From JAZDIU01 sp043804635 (GTDB lineage Bacteria > Chloroflexota > Dehalococcoidia > Dehalococcoidales > UBA2162), in contig JAZDIU010000044.1 in assembly GCA_043804635.1 (NCBI GenBank), positions 1-20,003 of the forward strand: a stretch of 20,003 nucleotides of DNA, given 5' to 3'. Made by a program: the position numbers and the translations under genes. The notes beneath the pieces are model-generated. The model saw only the letters and a program-made list of their open reading frames with translations. It made no database searches and was not told the DNA's origin. How positions within the stretch are numbered: position 1 is the first letter of the stretch; each line of letters starts with the position of its first letter. Shown piece after piece: positions 13,926-20,003 of this stretch.

Positions 13926-15092
13926 TTATGTAAAGTAAGCAACTAAGTGATAAATCGCACCAAGCGCTCCCCCACCCAGGACCAGCCAGACGGAATTCGT
14001 CTTGAATCTAAAAACTAAAAACAGGGCAGCCACCGTAATAACGATGCTGAAAACATCCACAAGCACAACCCTCCCAAGTTGAATGGCTACTGTCGCAATC
14101 AAGCCCAGAGCGGCGGCGTTAACGCCGTCCAGAAAGGAGGCTGCCCACCACGTTTTACGAATCAGAGGCAGGATGCGGCTCAGCAAACCGACAAACAGGA
14201 AAGAGGGCAGGAATATGCCCAGCGTCGCCAGCAACGCCGACGGCCATCCGCCCAGCAAATATCCGACAAATGCCACACTGGTGAACACCGGCCCCGGTGT
14301 AATCTGACCGGCGACAGCAATGGCATCTATAACCTGAGCGTCGGTGAGCCAGCCGAGTGAGGTCACGAAATTAGACCTTAAGAAAGCCAGCAGAACGTAA
14401 CCGGTCCCGAATAAAGTAGCTCCAATTTTGAGGAAGGTAAGAAAAAGAGTAGTCTGGCTGAATGCCACTGCACCTGTAGAAAGCCCAACCGCAGACGTTT
14501 TCAACAAAAGCGGAACAATCAGTGCTACGGGGCTTCCCCGCCTGATAAGTCGCCTTCCGCCTCGGATTAGCACCACCGCGGCCGCTCCGGCCAATAGCAG
14601 GACTATTTCATTAACGCCAAATAGGTGAAGCACCAATACGGCGAGAGCCACGATAACTGAAAGCGCACCTTTTATGCCTCTTCTACCCAGAGACCAGATA
14701 GCCTGGATAATAATGGCAATAACGGCGGGCTTGACTCCGTAGAGAATCCAGGTCACTTCGGGCAGCGAGCCATATTTCACATAAGCCCAGGCAACCACCA
14801 TAATCGCCGCCATCCCCGGCAAGATAAACAAACCACCAGCGGCAATAAGTCCGAGCCACCCAGCTCGGACCAGCCCCAAGTGGCTGGCAATCTCGGTGGC
14901 GTTAGGTCCCGGGAGCAGCATAGTCGCGCTCATCAAGTCTAAGAACCGCGACTCATCCATCCAGCGGCGGCGTACAACCACCTCGTGGTGCATCAAACCG
15001 ATATAAGCGGCCGGTCCCCCAAAACTCGTAGCTCCCAGCCTGAGGAAAAGTAAGGCTACCTCTTTCAAATTTCCGGCCGGCTTTACGCTCAT
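13926..15092 (-). CDS. chrA: Chromate transporter (ChrA/CHR family), two-domain form
   Basis: A ~388-residue membrane protein with two homologous CHR domains. The first has RLGATSFGGPAAYIGL (about 18-33) and LLPGPNATE; the second has KIGATLFGTGYVLLAF and GQITPGPVFTSVAFVGYLLGG. Ten or more hydrophobic segments alternate with short Gly/Arg-rich turns. The family exports chromate, or carries sulfate-like anions in some members, driven by the proton-motive force. Size matches the long ChrA type (~390-400). ATG at 15092 is chosen; an in-frame GTG at 15098 is equally open. Neither has a Shine-Dalgarno site, and a -10-like box ends 8 bases before the ATG, so a leaderless message is possible. A bidirectional terminator separates it from the upstream binding-protein gene, so it is its own transcription unit. 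Confidence 0.88.
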   Translation of the reverse strand: MSVKPAGNLKEVALLFLRLGATSFGGPAAYIGLMHHEVVVRRRWMDESRFLDLMSATMLLPGPNATEIASHLGLVRAGWLGLIAAGGLFILPGMAAIMVVAWAYVKYGSLPEVTWILYGVKPAVIAIIIQAIWSLGRRGIKGALSVIVALAVLVLHLFGVNEIVLLLAGAAAVVLIRGGRRLIRRGSPVALIVPLLLKTSAVGLSTGAVAFSQTTLFLTFLKIGATLFGTGYVLLAFLRSNFVTSLGWLTDAQVIDAIAVAGQITPGPVFTSVAFVGYLLGGWPSALLATLGIFLPSFLFVGLLSRILPLIRKTWWAASFLDGVNAAALGLIATVAIQLGRVVLVDVFSIVITVAALFLVFRFKTNSVWLVLGGGALGAIYHLVAYFT

Positions 15093-15100
15093 CGCCACTC

Positions 15101-15130
15101 AATATGCCACGTGATACTGTACGCCGTCAA
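15101..15130 (-). promoter_or_regulatory. Candidate promoter of the ChrA-like gene
   Basis: Minus strand TTGACG (15125-15130) and CATATT (15101-15106), spacer 18. Transcription would start within a few bases of the ATG at 15092. The -35 box directly adjoins the inverted-repeat arm at 15131-15140. Confidence 0.4.
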
Positions 15131-15156
15131 TGGCAAGATAACACGCCTTGAAAACG

Positions 15157-15192
15157 AAAAGGCAGTGGCATTTATCTTGCCACTGCCTTTTT
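15157..15192 (-). terminator. Strong bidirectional terminator after the first TRAP binding-protein gene
   Basis: AAAAGGCAGTGGCA (15157-15170) and TGCCACTGCCTTTT (15178-15191) form a 14-bp perfect stem with a 7-base loop. A-tract on one side and T-tract on the other make it work in both directions. On the minus strand it follows the TRAP-type protein stop (15215) and continues TTTTCGTTTTC. An alternative pairing is possible: TGGCAAGATA (15131-15140) with TATCTTGCCA (15173-15182). Confidence 0.85.
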
Positions 15193-15214
15193 GGCAAACT
15201 GCTCCTTCTGATTT

Positions 15215-16522
15215 TTACTTCCAGGGTTGGGGCGCGCCACCTTGAAGGGTATGAAGACCGGTCTGGTTCGGATAGGCTTTATAACCCATTCCCCAGTTAC
15301 TCCCGGGTCCGAATTCAGCTTTCCACTGAGCCGGGTCGCCATGGGGTCCCTGTACGGCTACCGGAGCTGGCGGGACATATTTGACAATAGCGTCATCATA
15401 CATTTTCATTATCTCGGATGCTTCGGCACCACGCTTATACAAAGTCTCCATGTCCGTAATCCAGCTATCGCGTATTTTTTCTTTTACTTTGAAAAGCCTT
15501 TCCTTTTCAGCTTGAGACCAGACTATATACTGGATGCCTTTCGCTTTGGCTATGTCTAGATAGTCCAATACACTAGCATCGATTTGTGCCGCAAAATATA
15601 CGCTCGCCCAACGCCACATCGTGTAATCGAAAACGTCCACCAGGTCTTTTGGTATTTTATCGTGCGACTGCTTGTTCATAAGAGCATTGAATCCACCCTG
15701 CCCATTAGCTATACCGCCGACATCGATAAAATAGCCCGGCTTGAAGGCGTCAATCCAGCCGAAGACAAACGGGCCTCCCCAATTCCAAGCGCCGCCATCA
15801 GCCATCCCCTTCTGCAAAGCCTCGTAGCCATCGACGTTGGTGATGGGGACGACTATTGCACCAAGCTGACTTAGAAGCCTGATGGTCATCAGGTCAACAT
15901 TCATTAACGTCATCCCTTTTATATCTTCCATCTTATAAGCCGGTTTCTTAGCGGTAATAACTACATAAGTGGAAAGATGTGTTGGCCCCACATCGATAAG
16001 ATTCATTTTATCGAAGTCCGGTTTAAGGTAATCCCACAGGAAGAACCAGTGGGTCATCAGGTTATCCAATGCGGTGGATTCACCGTGAACCGGCGGCAGC
16101 TTCAATACATCGACCAAAGGCAGGACTCCTTTTTGCAATCTGGTGCAATAACCAAGGTCGGCTATCCCGGCTCCGACTTGCATCTCAGCTAATGGATTAT
16201 TCAACAGAGAGCCATTAGGGTAGTCTTCAATTTTAATCCGGCCATCGGTTGCTCCCTCGACGGCAAACAGCCAGCGGGAGTACCCGGATTCATACCCAAG
16301 ATATTCTTTTCCATGGGAGCGATAGTCACCATATTTAAGGACAAGCGGTGTGAATTTTCCCACAGGCGGTGCTTTCGAGGGCGGAAACGCTCCTGTCGAC
16401 GTGGGTGTCGTCGGTGTTGTTGGCGTGGTTGGAGTCGTCGGCTGAGCCTGACCGCAACCTATGACACCAGGCAGGAACGAGAATAGAAGCAGGACCGCCA
16501 CAAGTATGCCCAGTTTTCTCAT
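15215..16522 (-). CDS. TRAP-type (DctP-family) substrate-binding lipoprotein 1
   Basis: A 435-residue extracytoplasmic binding protein. Its lipoprotein signal has Arg2-Lys3, a hydrophobic core and lipobox VIGC with Cys23. A Thr/Pro repeat linker (~29-48) follows. From ~58 the DctP fold is recognisable: SRWLFAVEGATDGRIKIEDY, NPLAEMQVGAGIADLGY, and VDGYEALQKGMADGGAWNWGG (230-250). The arginine that binds the ligand carboxylate in most family members (GxKxR) is Met207 here (KGMTLM). Such proteins deliver organic acids and other small ligands to DctQM permeases, none of which is in the window. ATG at 16522 is preferred over the TTG at 16525 because AGGAG lies 7 bases before it. It is a tandem paralog of the next gene upstream, 118 bases away, and is closed by the strong terminator at 15157. 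Confidence 0.85.
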   Translation of the reverse strand: MRKLGILVAVLLLFSFLPGVIGCGQAQPTTPTTPTTPTTPTSTGAFPPSKAPPVGKFTPLVLKYGDYRSHGKEYLGYESGYSRWLFAVEGATDGRIKIEDYPNGSLLNNPLAEMQVGAGIADLGYCTRLQKGVLPLVDVLKLPPVHGESTALDNLMTHWFFLWDYLKPDFDKMNLIDVGPTHLSTYVVITAKKPAYKMEDIKGMTLMNVDLMTIRLLSQLGAIVVPITNVDGYEALQKGMADGGAWNWGGPFVFGWIDAFKPGYFIDVGGIANGQGGFNALMNKQSHDKIPKDLVDVFDYTMWRWASVYFAAQIDASVLDYLDIAKAKGIQYIVWSQAEKERLFKVKEKIRDSWITDMETLYKRGAEASEIMKMYDDAIVKYVPPAPVAVQGPHGDPAQWKAEFGPGSNWGMGYKAYPNQTGLHTLQGGAPQPWK

Positions 16523-16589
16523 CAAATATCTCCTTTCATCTCTTTACTCTCAATTTTTTGTTTTTTAGCTTATCGAATAGAGGTAGTTT

Positions 16590-16609
16590 GAGAGAGCGAA
16601 ACCTCTCTC
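16590..16609. repeat. Short inverted repeat between the two TRAP binding-protein genes
   Basis: GAGAGAG (16590-16596) and CTCTCTC (16603-16609) pair over a six-base loop, ~30 bases past the stop of paralog 2. No T-run follows on the minus strand, so it may slow but not end transcription, allowing both binding proteins to be made from one message. GA-rich repeats are also prone to chance pairing. Confidence 0.3.
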
Positions 16610-16640
16610 CTGGAATCTTCCTCGAGAACTATCTTCTATT

Positions 16641-17936
16641 TCATTTCCAAGGCTTGAATACATTTCCTTCTAGGTTGTGAAGCCCGGTCTGGTTCGGATA
16701 GGCTTTATAACCTGAACCCCAGGTACTACCCGGCCCATAAACAGCATCCCACTCAGCCTGCGTGCCACCGCCTTTGACCTGCAAAGCCACTGACGCTGGA
16801 GGTACATATCTCTGAGCCGCTTCGTTGTACATCTTGACTAGCTCAGCCGCTTCAGCACCACGCTTATACAGTGTTTCCATTTCCGCGACCCAAGCGTCGA
16901 CTATCTTTTCCTTTGCCTTTACAAACTCTGCCTTATCTTCATTAGACCAAACAATATAGTTTATTCCTCGCTTTTTGCATTCTCCAAGATATAGCGGAGA
17001 GCTTGCATCGATTTGGGCAGCAAAATACACAGCAGCCCAACGCCAGATAGTGTAATCGAGCAAATCTCTTAGGTCTTTGGGTAGGCTCTCGTATTTTCCT
17101 TTGTTCATCAGGACATTAGAACTACCACCACCACGCATACCACCGCCGATATCGATAAAGTAGCCGGGCTTGTAAGCATCTATCCAGTGAAAGACAAAAG
17201 GACCTCCCCAGTTCCAGATAGCACCATCAGCCACTCCTTTTTGTAACGCTTCAAAGCCATCAAGAGTAGGAACGGGCACCATTATTGCCCCCAGCCCTGA
17301 AAGTAACTTGATTGTCATACCATCGGTGGACATTAAGGTCAGTCCCTTGACGTCCTTTGTTCCATTAACTGGCTTCTTGGCGGTCGTCATGACATAAGGA
17401 TGAAGATGAAGCGGTCCCACATCAATCAAATTCATTTTTTCGTCATCTTTTTTAAGGGTATCATAAAGCACGAACCAATGAATCATCAGGTTTTCAATAG
17501 CAGTTTCTTCACCATGCAAGGGAGGCAAACGAAGTATATCTTTCATTGGCAGTACTCCCTTCGAAAGCCGGCTACCATAACCCATGTCAGCCACACCGGC
17601 ACCAACCTGCATCTCAGCCAGTGGTAAGTTTAGCAATGAGCCATTCCAATAAGCTTCAACCTTAATCCGACCTTGAGTTGCTCCTTCTACGGCATCAACC
17701 CAACGGGAGTATCCAGATGGGTAGCCTAAATACTCCGGACCGGACGCCCGATAATCACCAAATTTAAGAACAATTGGTTTGAAAGACTGCTGAGCAGTAG
17801 GAGTGGTTGGGGTGGTCGACGTAGTCGGCGATGTTGGGGTCGTGGGACTCGTCGGCTGAGCCTGACCACAGCTTGTAGCACCAGGCAAGAACGAGACCAG
17901 GAATAATGACGCCATAATTATACCCAACTTTTTCAT
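16641..17936 (-). CDS. TRAP-type (DctP-family) substrate-binding lipoprotein 2
   Basis: A 431-residue paralog of the downstream binding protein, alike along its whole length. The signal sequence MKKLGIIMASLFLVSFLPG runs into a lipobox-like ATSC, giving lipidated Cys23; -3 is Ala rather than Leu, a slightly relaxed box. A Pro/Thr/Ser linker (~28-48) leads into the DctP domain: SRWVDAVEGATQGRIKVEAY, PLAEMQVGAGVADMGY and FEALQKGVADGAIWNWGG. The GxKxR arginine is again replaced, by Met202 (KGLTLM), and the Glu-Tyr pair of the usual ExYxALQ reads Gly-Phe (DGFEALQ). An AAGGAGG ribosome site precedes the ATG. The C-terminal halves agree closely (KMY...YVPPA...VALQ; GYKAYPNQTGLH). Tandem duplication followed by divergence suggests related but different ligands, or different affinities. 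Confidence 0.85.
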   Translation of the reverse strand: MKKLGIIMASLFLVSFLPGATSCGQAQPTSPTTPTSPTTSTTPTTPTAQQSFKPIVLKFGDYRASGPEYLGYPSGYSRWVDAVEGATQGRIKVEAYWNGSLLNLPLAEMQVGAGVADMGYGSRLSKGVLPMKDILRLPPLHGEETAIENLMIHWFVLYDTLKKDDEKMNLIDVGPLHLHPYVMTTAKKPVNGTKDVKGLTLMSTDGMTIKLLSGLGAIMVPVPTLDGFEALQKGVADGAIWNWGGPFVFHWIDAYKPGYFIDIGGGMRGGGSSNVLMNKGKYESLPKDLRDLLDYTIWRWAAVYFAAQIDASSPLYLGECKKRGINYIVWSNEDKAEFVKAKEKIVDAWVAEMETLYKRGAEAAELVKMYNEAAQRYVPPASVALQVKGGGTQAEWDAVYGPGSTWGSGYKAYPNQTGLHNLEGNVFKPWK

Positions 17937-17994
17937 CTGATGCCTCCTTTTCTCGTTACTTCCAGTTTTCGTTCTTAGTTAAATTAAGCAGTTA

Positions 17995-18039
17995 GAAAAT
18001 AGGAAGGAGTTTGAAGGAGAAGTCCCTTCAAACTCCTTC
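17995..18039 (-). terminator. Terminator after CocE/NonD hydrolase 2
   Basis: GAAGGAGTTTGAAGG (18003-18017) and CCTTCAAACTCCTTC (18025-18039) form a perfect 15-bp stem with a 7-base loop just beyond the hydrolase stop at 18046. On the minus strand it is followed by TATTTTCTAAC. The T-run is short but the stem is strong. It separates the hydrolase from the binding-protein pair. Confidence 0.7.
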
Positions 18040-18045
18040 AATCCT

Positions 18046-19719
18046 CTACTTCATTGCGGTATCGCCCAGCGGGAACTTAAAGTTCGCTAACGGCGGCGGC
18101 ACCGGCTTAGTTATCGGGGCATCGGGAACCACGGGTAACAACATATGAGTTGGATGTTCCTGGTCATGATAAACGGTATTGGTACAGGGGACGGGCAGCA
18201 TTTCTGCAGTATAAACTCCGTTCAAATTAGCCAGCACATTCACGTCATCGCTATCTATTTGTATCCAGATTTTAGTACCCTTCTTAAAGGTGTAGAAGAC
18301 TGGACTTAACGGTATCTGATACTCGTAAATTTTACCAGCCTCAGCCGGCACCGGGTTCTGGAAAGTATGATAGGGGCTACCCGGCGTAGATTTTTTGGGG
18401 TCCGTCTGCCGGTAGGAGGCTTTTAACTGGCCCTGGGTAAGCACCGATGTCTGACCATCGGGAGTAATGACCCCCAGCTTGACGAACCAGACAGTATCCC
18501 GGGTGGTTATCGACCCGTGCAATGTGAAAGCGAGCGGACCCATCACCCTCAAGTCCTCTTTCAGGGGTTCACTGGTATAACCGATGACCGGTTTGCCCAT
18601 CACCGCAGTTCGATAGGCTTCGGGTTCGGTGTATTTGTCTGGCTGTTCCTTCTTCGGCGGGTCGGTACTGATTAAGCCCCAGGGAGCCTTATCGGCAGTA
18701 CCGGCCGGATTGGTGTGTAGATAGAACTTTACCCACTTCGTCCTGGCTAATGGGTATTCGTTCTCATAGCGGCATTCGCCGGTAGCCCGGTCAAACATCA
18801 CTATCTCCGGCTCATCCATAATACCGGTTTCGATGCCCTTAAGCCATTTATCGAGCCATCTCAGAATATAATCGACTAATGGTTTGCTTCTCTTGAAGAC
18901 CACGTGCGTCGGTCCGCCAACGAAGGGCAAAATCACCATCTTTTTAGGCGCCTTGACTTTCGGATAACCAAGTAGTTGTGAACGACTATGAAGTTGACCC
19001 GAACCGTGGACGATGCTCAAGACCGGACATTTTATCTTATCGGCGTTGGTAATACCGCTGCGCTCCCAGTAGAACGGACCATCGTCACGGTTTTGAGCTA
19101 ACTGGACGAACCAGTTCGTCGGCGGCAGTTTACCATCGACAGGTCCAGGCCACATCGTCATCCACATTACATCGGCGCCCCACATACACGCAAAACGGAA
19201 ATAGGAGACACCTCCCTCGGTCCGCGAGCGGTAGTCGTCCATAGACGCATCCCACGGGACGATACATTTCAGGTGGGGCGGCTGTAAGCCGGCAATGAGC
19301 CACTGCATTCGCCCGTAATAGGAATCGCCAATCATACCAACATTGCCATCGCAGAAGGGCTGTTTGGCAATCCATTCAATCATATCGTAGCCGTCCTGCT
19401 GCTCGACCTTGTCATACCAGTTGTACTGTCCCTGGGACAATCCGGAGCCTCTTGACTGGCCGATAACGCGGACGTAGCCGTGCTGTACCATATAGAAAGT
19501 ATTCCCGGTCTCGATGGAGTGTGACATTTCCGGGGGATACGTTTGAATATCCTTCAGATAAGCTCCAGTCGAAAAAATGGTGGGATAACGGCCGGGTTTT
19601 TCGGGGCGGTAGACATCGCAGACTATCTTGATACCATCCCTCATGGTGACCATCACATCCCGGTCAAGCTTAATTCCGGGAGGCAATACCGGTGGGGCAA
19701 TCGGATAACTGATTTCCAT
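18046..19719 (-). CDS. CocE/NonD family hydrolase, paralog 2
   Basis: A 557-residue paralog of the hydrolase at 12089-13735. Order is the same: TMRDGIKIVCDVYRPE (25-40), a nucleophile elbow GDSYYG with Ser133, ILRWLDKWLKG (285-295), and a C-terminal jelly roll with TKIWIQIDSDDVN and TVYHDQEHPTHMLLP. The loop normally bearing catalytic Asp reads GQLHSR (241-246), with His244 at the Asp place; even the neighbouring Trp is lost. The usual GPWxH region is FVGGPTH, where His272 might serve. No signal peptide, so cytoplasmic. AAGGAG lies before the ATG. It follows the MBL-fold gene by 21 bases, and its message ends at the hairpin at 18003-18039. Ester or amide hydrolysis is expected from the family; the substrate is not. 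Confidence 0.85.
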   Translation of the reverse strand: MEISYPIAPPVLPPGIKLDRDVMVTMRDGIKIVCDVYRPEKPGRYPTIFSTGAYLKDIQTYPPEMSHSIETGNTFYMVQHGYVRVIGQSRGSGLSQGQYNWYDKVEQQDGYDMIEWIAKQPFCDGNVGMIGDSYYGRMQWLIAGLQPPHLKCIVPWDASMDDYRSRTEGGVSYFRFACMWGADVMWMTMWPGPVDGKLPPTNWFVQLAQNRDDGPFYWERSGITNADKIKCPVLSIVHGSGQLHSRSQLLGYPKVKAPKKMVILPFVGGPTHVVFKRSKPLVDYILRWLDKWLKGIETGIMDEPEIVMFDRATGECRYENEYPLARTKWVKFYLHTNPAGTADKAPWGLISTDPPKKEQPDKYTEPEAYRTAVMGKPVIGYTSEPLKEDLRVMGPLAFTLHGSITTRDTVWFVKLGVITPDGQTSVLTQGQLKASYRQTDPKKSTPGSPYHTFQNPVPAEAGKIYEYQIPLSPVFYTFKKGTKIWIQIDSDDVNVLANLNGVYTAEMLPVPCTNTVYHDQEHPTHMLLPVVPDAPITKPVPPPLANFKFPLGDTAMK

Positions 19720-19740
19720 ATTCCGACTCCTTCTACTTTC

Positions 19741-20003
19741 TTATTTTTTACCTGAGTAAAGCTGATATAGACGGGCTATGCTCATCCTGTTTATCTCAAC
19801 TTCTGGAATGAGTATTGACGCCGGTGTTTTGGGGTAGGGGTCGGGAGGGGTTATATTAGCTACGGCTACGGCTTCGGTTAGTCCTTGCTTGATAGCCGCC
19901 TTGACTACATCAATCCACTTGCGGATGATGCTTGCCTGTTCATCGAGGTAACTTTTGTCACAGGGAGTCCCGTGTCCCGGCACGATGACATTCACATCGA
20001 GAC
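19741..20003 (-). CDS. MBL-fold metallo-hydrolase, C-terminal part
   Basis: The frame enters from the right edge and ends at 19741, giving the last ~87 residues. NVIVPGHGTPCDKSYLDEQ is the beta-lactamase-fold motif in which PGHG carries a metal-binding His late in the fold. After it come two helices (IIRKWIDVVKAAIKQGLTEAVAV) and a short C-terminal tail typical of this superfamily. In-frame GTG at 19995 is internal, not the real start. Members hydrolyse many esters, lactones, thioesters or phosphoesters, so function is open. It lies 21 bases upstream of the CocE/NonD hydrolase and is probably translated from the same message. Confidence 0.75.
   Translation of the reverse strand, partial: LDVNVIVPGHGTPCDKSYLDEQASIIRKWIDVVKAAIKQGLTEAVAVANITPPDPYPKTPASILIPEVEINRMSIARLYQLYSGKK

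Overview
The window looks like part of an anaerobic bacterial chromosome of moderate GC, most likely a Chloroflexota (Dehalococcoidia-like) member. That assignment is inference. It rests on a methylenetetrahydrofolate reductase fused to a MetV-type cysteine-rich domain, a three-subunit molybdenum hydroxylase, several lipoproteins with Pro/Thr linkers, and start/ribosome-site style. No rRNA or marker protein settles the taxon.

Left part (1-3507): a coiled-coil-like partial gene leaves the window on the left. A 480-base gene-free stretch follows, with two diverged copies of a ~130-base element carrying tRNA T-arm-like motifs and ending in a strong terminator. Next come a lone GH113-like surface lipoprotein (+) and a MazEF-type toxin-antitoxin pair (-). 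The pair is bracketed by two diverged direct repeats of ~100-135 bases. A 660-base repeat-rich gap follows, holding a perfect 34-base palindrome and common dispersed repeats.

Middle (3508-11428): a minus-strand operon of four genes runs from a pseudo-receiver/MTHFR/MetV fusion protein (TTG start) into FAD, [2Fe-2S] and molybdopterin subunits of a xanthine-dehydrogenase-family enzyme, in coxM-S-L order. The large subunit lacks the CO dehydrogenase active-site cysteine, so CO is not the expected substrate. Divergently, tRNA-Leu(CAA) and tRNA-Gln(TTG) are followed by an acyl-CoA-synthetase-like gene with altered motifs.

Right part (11430-20003), all minus strand: MBL-fold hydrolase (partial) and CocE/NonD hydrolase 2, a terminator, two tandem TRAP-type substrate-binding lipoproteins, a terminator, a ChrA-type transporter, then CocE/NonD hydrolase 1 with a cysteine hydrolase. 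Two paralogous hydrolases, two paralogous binding lipoproteins, an amidase-type hydrolase and a CoA ligase look like a scavenging and catabolic set for some ester, amide or organic-acid substrate. The substrate cannot be read from sequence. Both hydrolases and both binding proteins share unusual substitutions at positions that normally define catalysis or ligand binding. Together with the MTHFR/molybdenum hydroxylase operon, this is the most interesting signal in the window.
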